Part shown: positions 58,201 through 64,000 of the stretch, piece after piece
How positions within the stretch are numbered: position 1 is the stretch's first letter
How the letters are laid out: each line of letters starts with the position of its first letter
DNA from: Adiantum capillus-veneris
Taxonomy: Eukaryota; Streptophyta; Polypodiopsida; Polypodiales; Pteridaceae
DNA length: 64,000 nt
Direction: 5' to 3'
Assembly (NCBI GenBank): GCA_014529385.2
Contig: CM043964.1
Span: 104,891,587-104,955,586, forward strand
Program-made: the position numbers and the translations under genes
The notes under the pieces: generated by a model
What the model saw: only the letters and a program-made list of their open reading frames with translations
What the model was told of the DNA's origin: nothing
The model's database searches: none

Positions 58201-59603
58201 TATGCAAATAATGCAGCTTTTACCTCCGGCATGTCTACATTAAGCGTAAACATTCTACCCACACATTTGCCCTCTGTGATCAGCTTACAGCCATTCTGGA
58301 AATCTTCTACATAACAGCCATTTGGATTGAAGCGAACCTGCAAACCCTGCTCAACCATTTGTCCAACAGAAACAAGATTCTTTGTAATGTTTGGGACTTG
58401 AAGTACATCTGCTAAGTACTTTGATTTCCCACTCTTCGTATTTAGAGGTATGTCCCCTACATGAGCAATGGGGTGAGTTGTGTCATCTCCTGTCTGCACA
58501 TAGCCTGACACATCTGGTTTGCTCATATCTCTAAAACACTCTCCACGAGACGTCATGTGATTAGAGGCACCTAAATCTACATACCAAACATCATCTTGGG
58601 TGGAATTCTCTGCAGTCATTGTATTCATTACATGCTGCATAACAAACATGCGCTCATTTTTGCTGTCATCTGCATCTCTGCTAGTAGATGCATAGTTGCC
58701 CCGTTCTCTCTTTCCACTTGCTTTTCCCTTTGAACAATCACGTGACATGTGGCCTCTTTCACCACAAGTCCAACATTCTCTGCTATCTGGAGTATATTTC
58801 TGCCTGCTAGATCCTACACCACGACCTCTTTGACTCCCCCTACCTTGAGACTGGTTTCCCCTGCCACCTGTATTGTTTTGATTTGATTGACCTTCCAGAA
58901 ATTGGCCCCTGCAGCCCCTTGGGCCTCGACCACGACCTCTACCTCTACCTCTGTTGGAGTTAGAATAGAAGGCCTGTTCAGAATTATTTCTGCCATGAGA
59001 AGAAGATGTGTCAAGGTTCTTCTCCTCAAGAATAAGCATAGAAATCAAATCTTGGAACACGGGGATGTCGTCTCTTGTATTCATGGAAGACCTGAAATGT
59101 ACATACTCATCTCCTAGACCATCCAAGCATGCACGGATAATGTCATCGTCTTCCACTGAGACTTTAATAGATCCAAGAGCCTCAATGATACTCTTGATCT
59201 TCAAGGCATAATCATTGATTGAGAGGTTGTTCCTCTTAACCTGATTTAGCTCCGACTTTAGTTGAAGCTTCTTGGCCTTGGTGTTCACCTCAAACACTCT
59301 GCCTAAGTTTCTCCATGCAATGGCGGGGGTTTCAGCATCCTGTAGATAGCTCATCATGCCATCTGTGATTCTCATAGAAAGCCAATACATCACTTTGCTC
59401 TAGCCTTGTTGCCAGTCCCTCAAAGCTTTCCTTTGTTCTGCTGTAGCATTTGCCTCCGGAATCTCTGGTTCCTTTTCATTGTCTCCTTCTACATAGTCCC
59501 AATAACCTTTTCCTTTTAGGAAATTTGTTATTCTGGACATCCATGCAGGGTAGTTATTTTTCTCAAGCTTCTCAGTAACAATCTGATTGAAACTGTCAGA
59601 CAT
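55283..59603 (-). pseudogene. Copia gag-pol polyprotein with in-frame stops
   Basis: A single frame begins MSDSFNQIVTEKLEKNNYPA at 59603. Domains in order are: gag, with an Arg/Gly-rich stretch and a CCHC knuckle CWTCGERGHMSRDC; protease VWYVDLGASNHMT, where the usual DSG is DLG; GAG-pre-integrase IWHKRIGHVNEQRL with CAACKFGKQ; integrase HTDVWGPT and YRSDGGGE; RT with CKWVYKTKHKADG and the YVDD box (ITIYVDDLIIVGD); and RNase H GYTDADWAGSIVDRRSTSG with SSTEAKYRG. Stops are TAG at 59400, TAG at 58200, TAA at 57765, TAG near 57715 and TGA at 55431. No frameshift was found. The longest open part, 57635-55431, has 734 codons. Confidence 0.9.
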
Positions 59604-59881
59604 CTTGAAGCACTAAAACAAAATAGTTGCAATCTGCAAAAACTTGCAAATATGTTGAACCTGCTATCGTGGTACCTGTAACGCTTTCTACACTCAACGA
59701 GTGTCCACAATCAAGCATACATACAACCACTGTACTTGTACAGTAAATCTCTGTATACTGCACTTTGGAGACCTGTTCAAAAACTTGTGTGAAAAACCCC
59801 TAAAAAAACTCGGCATCTGGTCGTGCATTGCGAACGAAGGGATTGTGATGATCTTGCTCTCTTAGCCTCTCTTGCCTGCAC

Positions 59882-59896
59882 CAGACTCTGATACCA
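59882..59896 (-). other. Primer binding site of young Copia (tRNA-Met)
   Basis: The minus strand reads TGGTATCAGAGTC directly inside the 5' LTR. Confidence 0.9.
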
Positions 59897-60218
59897 TGTA
59901 AAGAATGAGGATGCAAGAGAGCTACACAAGACAAGCACAAAGCACACAGAGATGGAAAGCTTCTTCTTCTTCTTCATAGAAAAGAGAGTACAAAATGACT
60001 AAGTGCTAAAGCTGAAAAGTAGCACATATGTACATGCGGTCACTAAGTGTGAACTCGCTAGAAGCGTACTAGGCTGGCACTATAAGTGCAGTCCAGCTGT
60101 AGAATCACTGGTAGAGATCCTCCGTGTCGGTCACCTAACGCGCCAGTGAGTAAATGCCGTAAGCGGCCAAGACCTGTAGTGGATGCTAGCTCAAGGTGTA
60201 GAGCTCGACATCTCAACA
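59897..60218 (-). repeat. 5' LTR of young Copia
   Basis: 322 bp, the same length as 54960-55281, with no gaps and about ten substitutions, most of them transitions. Confidence 0.95.
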
Positions 60219-60223
60219 ACATG
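60219..60223. repeat. Target-site duplication (right) of young Copia
   Basis: ACATG follows the LTR end at 60218 and matches 54955-54959. Confidence 0.95.
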
Positions 60224-60303
60224 CTCATTACATATCCTACGCTTGCGCAGGATTTGATACTTGTAGAGCGTGCACGAGCATGCAATCTTTTCCTTCATGT
60301 TAG
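60219..60303 (-). pseudogene. CACTA tnp2 exon 1, upstream half (transposase-associated domain)
   Basis: The minus strand reads KEKIACSCTLYKYQILRK followed by RRICNEHV, a Cys-containing stretch that resembles the start of the plant Transpos_assoc domain. Its frame runs directly into HKYGEFARE at 54959 once the Copia element and one ACATG copy are discounted. The true start codon was not identified. Confidence 0.55.
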
Positions 60304-60332
60304 TTGATGATGTTGCCATCTACAATGATTAT

Positions 60333-60340
60333 GAATGTTG

Positions 60341-60372
<32 letters not shown>

Positions 60373-60400
60373 GATATATATAGATATATATATACTCCTC
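60333..60400. repeat. (TA)n microsatellite
   Basis: A TATATA run with TAGATATA interruptions in the 5' untranslated part of CACTA element 2. Confidence 0.9.
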
Positions 60401-60619
60401 ACAATGTAAACTACCTCACATTCTCTAGTCTTGCCCAATCTCCATACACCTCGGTCCAGAGGTGTACAGAGATCAGGACCACCGGGTCAAAATCTCGTCT
60501 TTATTGGTCAAATCCTATATGGGTAGACACATACGTGCACTCCTAGGTGTACATGGCAATGCATGTAGCAGGCAAAACCCCTTTGCCTCTTTTAGTGCCA
60601 TAGTTTCTTCTCTGTCTAC

Positions 60620-60762
60620 GTACCCTATCTCTTGTTCTCGCTCTCGCTATCTCTCTTTCTCTCTCGATCTCGCTCTCACTATCTCTCTTTCTCTATTTTC
60701 CTATCTCTCTCTATTTCTCTATTTTCCTATTTCTCTGCCATAACTCCTGGAGCTCCACTTCC

Positions 60763-60840
<78 letters not shown>

Positions 60841-60910
60841 CTCTCTTTCTCTATCTCTCTATTTCCTATCTCTCTCTCTCTCACTCTCTACTTCCCTATC
60901 TCTCTAATGA
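60620..60910. repeat. CT-rich and (TC)n(TA)n repeats
   Basis: CTCTCGATCTCG-type pyrimidine-rich DNA, then a pure (TC)n run adjoining (TA)n at about 60768-60838, then more TCTC repeats. Frames here are artefacts. Confidence 0.9.
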
Positions 60911-61290
60911 TCGAACGAGCGACTGATATAGGGAGATCTAGACACCCACGACTGCGGAGGACTACACAACATCGACAGAAGCTGCATCAGAGGATCTAGC
61001 TAGGTCACTTTGGCTCGATATGCACAACGTCCGGTCAGAGTACTGACCATGGAGGAGATCTACCTATCCCAACTAGCTCGTTTAGCCGTTTAGTCCACAC
61101 CCAGCAGTTTAGGATTCCATAATATTTTATTTTGTCATCTTCTTACTCTGACTTTGTATCAGATCCATCACATTGTAACTTTCTTGTCTCATGTCTCATA
61201 GGTCACTTTGGCCTTTCAAAGACGTTAATATGACATTTCATTTCATTTCTCTCTTTAATTTGTTTTTCTTTAGTTTTAATTTCCTAAGCA
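60911..61290. other. Unassigned unique DNA inside CACTA 2
   Basis: This is mixed-composition DNA between two microsatellite blocks. It could be promoter or leader sequence of the CACTA genes (minus strand), or a captured fragment. Nothing in it is recognisable. Confidence 0.35.
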
Positions 61291-61296
61291 TACATT

Positions 61297-61299
<3 letters not shown>

Positions 61300-61362
<63 letters not shown>

Positions 61363-61377
61363 TACACACACACACAC

Positions 61378-61419
<42 letters not shown>

Positions 61420-61474
61420 TTCCTACACACACCTCTCTCTCTCTCTTTCCTACACACACACACACGATGTAGAG

Positions 61475-61506
<32 letters not shown>
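61300..61506. repeat. (CT)n, (CA)n and (GA)n microsatellite cluster
   Basis: (CT)n at about 61300-61358 and 61380-61417 alternates with TTCCTACACACAC blocks, then (GA)n at about 61474-61506. The block CTCTCTTTCCTACACACAC is repeated three times. Confidence 0.9.
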
Positions 61507-61509
<3 letters not shown>

Positions 61510-61672
61510 AAGAGACAGGGGTTGGGGAGGGTGGAGATGGACATAATACCTGCGTAGCAGGTGTCGGCCAAAACCCGAGCAGGTGAAAATGGCCCCTACG
61601 CGCGGGTTTCGCTTTTTCTCTCCAATTTTTTTGGCCTCGATATACGCGTTGCTATACACGTGGCAAATAAAG

Positions 61673-61751
61673 CCTTTCCACGCGTATATCGACGCACATT
61701 GTGACGCGTATAGCGACGCCCGCTAATGTTGTCGATATACGCGTGGAAAGG
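61673..61751. repeat. Subterminal palindrome of CACTA 2
   Basis: A perfect 21-bp inverted repeat, CCTTTCCACGCGTATATCGA plus C at 61673-61693 against its complement at 61731-61751, with a 37-bp spacer. It lies 50-130 bp inside the terminus, where TnpA-type proteins usually bind. Confidence 0.85.
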
Positions 61752-61800
61752 CATGGCCGTCGATATGGGCGCGTCGATATCTTCATTTAGTGTTGTAGTG

Positions 61801-62876
61801 ACATTTGAAATGGATGGTTGTGAATAGGAAAGTTGCTCTATAGGAAGAGTTTTATCATTTGAAAGAAATGGAAAAGTTAAGTCTGAAGCAATGATTTAAT
61901 ATCATCAGAATCATCCATGGATCATGAGCCTCCCATAAGTTGTTCGCTAAAAGTAGCATCACAATTCACAATTACTTTCTTGGAGGAAGGGTCCTAGAAT
62001 ATGTAGCCTTTGAAGGTTATTTATTTAGGAACATGAATATAAGCAATACATTTAAAGGTCCAAAAATGAAGTAGCGATATTGAGATCTCAAAGAAGTTAA
62101 TGGTCCACATATACTAGTATGAACAAGATCCAATATGGCATGAGAATGAGTTGTATTTGAGAGATAAAAAGGTTTACGATTGTGTTTTCCAAGAGCACAA
62201 AACTCACAAATCCCCATCTAGGGATGAGCTTTAAGATCCATGTCATGAACAAGATCACGACATTGAAGATCAAGGAATTTTGAGAAATCATCATGAATAA
62301 AACGGTGATGCCATACTTTGCAATCATGATCACCTAGAGTAGTGAAAATATTTTCTACAGCATCATTGAGAGAGAGTTCAAACAAATCACCATTTTGAGG
62401 AGCAGTGGCTATAGTCTATCCATATTTCTCAATTCGACATTTGGTATGATCAAATACAACAAAGAGACCAAGATCAACAAGTCTAGCAACTGAAAGAAGA
62501 TTACGTTGAAGATATGGCACATGTAATACTCCTCACAAGATTTGAGTGGAAGAAGATAAAGTGCCAAGATACAAATCTCCAATACCCTTCACTTGATAAG
62601 TCCTACAATCAACAAGATAAACATTACGTTCAACTGGTAGCGGATGATAGTTATGGAGCCATTTAGAGTGATATGTTATATTTCCTTAAGCACTAGAATC
62701 GACAATAAAAAGTGATCCATCACGTACATGAAGTATTCTTCCTGGAGAAATTAAACATAGGACACAGCTTGTTTCTGGTACAATATTGTTTCAACGTAAT
62801 ACAATTTTAGTTTAAGAAGTTGCACCCGTAAATCCTCATTACATGGTACACCAATTGCTTCAAATTCTGGGTAAAT
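61801..62876 (-). pseudogene. Old Copia element, 5' part (protease to integrase)
   Basis: Continuing the element from 51060, the minus strand carries, from the right, a decayed protease site (FIVDSSA near 62700), then LLSVARLVDLGLFVVFDHTK and GAG-pre-integrase CKVWHHRFIH with MGICEFCALGKHNRKPFY, then the start of integrase (ILDLVHTSICGPL near 62100). Most of the integrase core is missing. Stops are frequent. A foldback element begins at 62877, so the gag part is cut off or outside the window. Confidence 0.7.
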
Positions 62877-62997
62877 CATTCGGCAAATTTTGGACTCTCA
62901 AATGGGCTATATAAGGACTTTGACTTGCTCCCTCTTGGCCAAAATGAGCGCACGATAAAAAAATTTTACAAATGAAATTAGAACTTGTCAAACATTT

Positions 62998-63753
62998 TGC
63001 TGGTATACTTGCAATGCCCACCTCTCTCAGTTTTGCCACCACAATATATGTCGCAAGGTTTGTAAGGCCCCCATATGAGGAGACGCCAATGGTGCACATG
63101 TATTTGGTGGATTCCAACTTTGCACATTGATGAGATCTCTATTGTGGTCATGGATGAGCCATTTTCTGCCAACATTATCCTTTTGTCATCAAAATATCTT
63201 GGCCAGACAACAACCGTGGAAAATGGCCTTCTGGTAATTGGTGGCCGGTTGTCCGTAGTCTTTGGCTGATGGCTGGATTTCCTTGGCCGGTGGACGAGTT
63301 CTAGGAGGACTTGTCTACCCAAAAGCGGCTACACATGGGTGCACGGGAGAGTCCTACTTGGACTTGGTGACACAAAGACGGCCACACACATGGACACATG
63401 GCCGAGCTCTACTTGGCCTTACCTATCTAAGTGGGGCTACATATGGGAGTTTATAGGTTCCCTTACATCTATATAAGGAGGCCTTCTCATGAGTATCTCG
63501 GTAGAATGGTGTGCACACTTGATGCACAGAGCACATCCTTGTAGAAGGATTGTTAGTCCCTTGTATTCCTATTTGCTCTAGTTGTCTAAATTGCCATCTA
63601 AGCTCTACCCTGAGAGCACATGGATGGATGCCACCATCACTTTGTAATAGTATGATAATGTAAAGTTTTTGATTTGCCACTAATTTACTCTGCATCGTAT
63701 GGCTCTTTACTCTCCTTGCTACTAGATCCTTATTGTATTTTGCATTTCTTACA
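62998..63753 (+). mobile_element. Probable solo LTR (756 bp)
   Basis: TGCTGGTATAC at the start and TTTCTTACA at the end are flanked by CATTT (62993-62997) and CCTTT (63754-63758), a 5-bp duplication with one mismatch. Without it the foldback copy aligns smoothly to its relatives. It has a plus-strand TATA-like CTATATAAGG at 63469-63478. It contains no pol sequence and no second LTR. Confidence 0.55.
63469..63478 (+). promoter_or_regulatory. TATA-like box in probable solo LTR
   Basis: CTATATAAGG lies about 285 bp from the 3' edge of the 756-bp segment, a normal place for an LTR promoter. Confidence 0.4.
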
Positions 63754-64000
63754 CCTTTTGGATTTAGAATGTACTCATTGAGATCTATCCATTGATATAT
63801 AGCATGCTGTAAAATTTCTGTATTCTAGAGGATTCCATTTTCTGATGTGACGACTGTGTTTTATAAATGGAATCTCTCCCAACATTTCAGCTTTAGTTGG
63901 GAGGCCATAACTTCTACAAATTAGCTCCAAAATTGTTAGAGTTTGGAGATCTAGAACGAGCTTTCTAAAATATTTACAATGATATGTTGGTTGATAGGGT

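Larger units (their letters stand above)
54960..60218 (-). mobile_element. Young Copia element inserted in CACTA 2
   Basis: This is a complete 5,259-bp Copia element with 322-bp LTRs that differ at only about ten positions, a perfect 5-bp duplication ACATG, a tRNA-Met primer site and a polypurine tract. One long minus-strand frame encodes gag, protease, integrase, RT and RNase H in the Copia order with no frameshift, but with five in-frame stops. It is the most recent datable insertion in this nest. Confidence 0.95.
51061..61800 (-). mobile_element. CACTA (En/Spm) element 2, with tnp2
   Basis: The plus strand starts CACTACAACAAAAAAACG at 51061 and ends TTAGTGTTGTAGTG at 61800, flanked by the 3-bp duplication ACA (51058-51060 and 61801-61803). 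Subterminal TATCGACGCGTATA-like motifs cluster at 51080-51140 and 61630-61785. Genes run on the minus strand: tnp2 with DUF4218, then a TnpA-like gene. A Copia element (54960-60218) splits the first tnp2 exon. Without that insertion the element would be about 5.5 kb. DUF4216, present in element 1, is missing. Confidence 0.9.
62877..64000. mobile_element. Foldback MITE copy (split, runs past window end)
   Basis: It begins CATTCGGCAAATTTTGGACT, like the terminus of the 7047-7494 copy, and follows that copy's left arm to about 62997. After an inserted segment (62998-63753) the family sequence resumes with TTGGATTTAGAATGTACTC and CCATTGATATATAGCATGC. The second arm lies partly outside the window. 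Confidence 0.6.

Noticed and set aside
56289-58314. Plus-strand frames of up to 192 codons across the young Copia element
   Set aside because: They are antisense shadows of the well-supported minus-strand polyprotein.

Overview
This window is repeat-dominated nuclear DNA from a land plant. The evidence is a chromodomain Gypsy element, two Copia elements whose primer sites match plant initiator tRNA-Met, two CACTA (En/Spm) transposons with plant-type tnp2, DUF4218, DUF4216 and Transposase_24-like coding pieces, and primer sites resembling plant tRNA-Asp. Long GA/CT, CA and TA microsatellites run throughout. I cannot fix the species; the sequence would suit a large plant genome, and a seed-free vascular plant or conifer is only a guess. 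I recognise no host single-copy gene, rRNA, tRNA or CRISPR array.

Layout. (1) 1-21385 is one family of LTR retrotransposon on the minus strand, present as an outer copy (1-2949 plus 12830-21385, left LTR cut by the window edge) split by a younger copy of the same family (2950-12824) with a TCTTT target duplication. The family has LTRs of about 0.9 kb, a tRNA-Asp-like primer site, a polypurine tract and a gag-like protein with a CCHC knuckle, but no recognisable reverse transcriptase, RNase H or integrase. It therefore looks non-autonomous (TR-GAG or LARD-like). The inner copy carries a 448-bp near-perfect foldback element; the outer copy carries a 2.65-kb head-to-head palindrome. (2) 21386-22873 holds a decayed minus-strand coding region. 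(3) 22874-34628 is a degenerate chromodomain Gypsy element (plus strand) with unequal LTRs and a foldback element inserted in pol. (4) 34629-37276 is noncoding tandem-repeat DNA with one possible ORF. (5) 37277-43113 is CACTA element 1 (plus strand, TSD TAG), which has lost tnp2 and gained TTAGGTT-type repeats. (6) 43114-49871 is microsatellite and GA-rich DNA with foldback relics and an unidentified decayed coding stretch. (7) 49872-62876 is an old minus-strand Copia element split by CACTA element 2 (51061-61800, TSD ACA), whose transposase gene is in turn split by a young Copia element (54960-60218, TSD ACATG, 322-bp LTRs). (8) 62877-64000 is another foldback copy containing a probable solo LTR.

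How the parts relate. Nothing here forms an operon or pathway. The organisation is a history of nested insertions, and several can be ordered in time by target-site duplications and by empty sites found in sister copies. The elements are mostly broken by stop codons and frameshifts. In the youngest Copia element most of the stops fit C-to-T change at methylated plant cytosine contexts. The least explained items are the pol-less LTR family with its repeated Y-x-D-x-x-G-x-x-Y modules and shared in-frame TAG, and the two kinds of foldback element.
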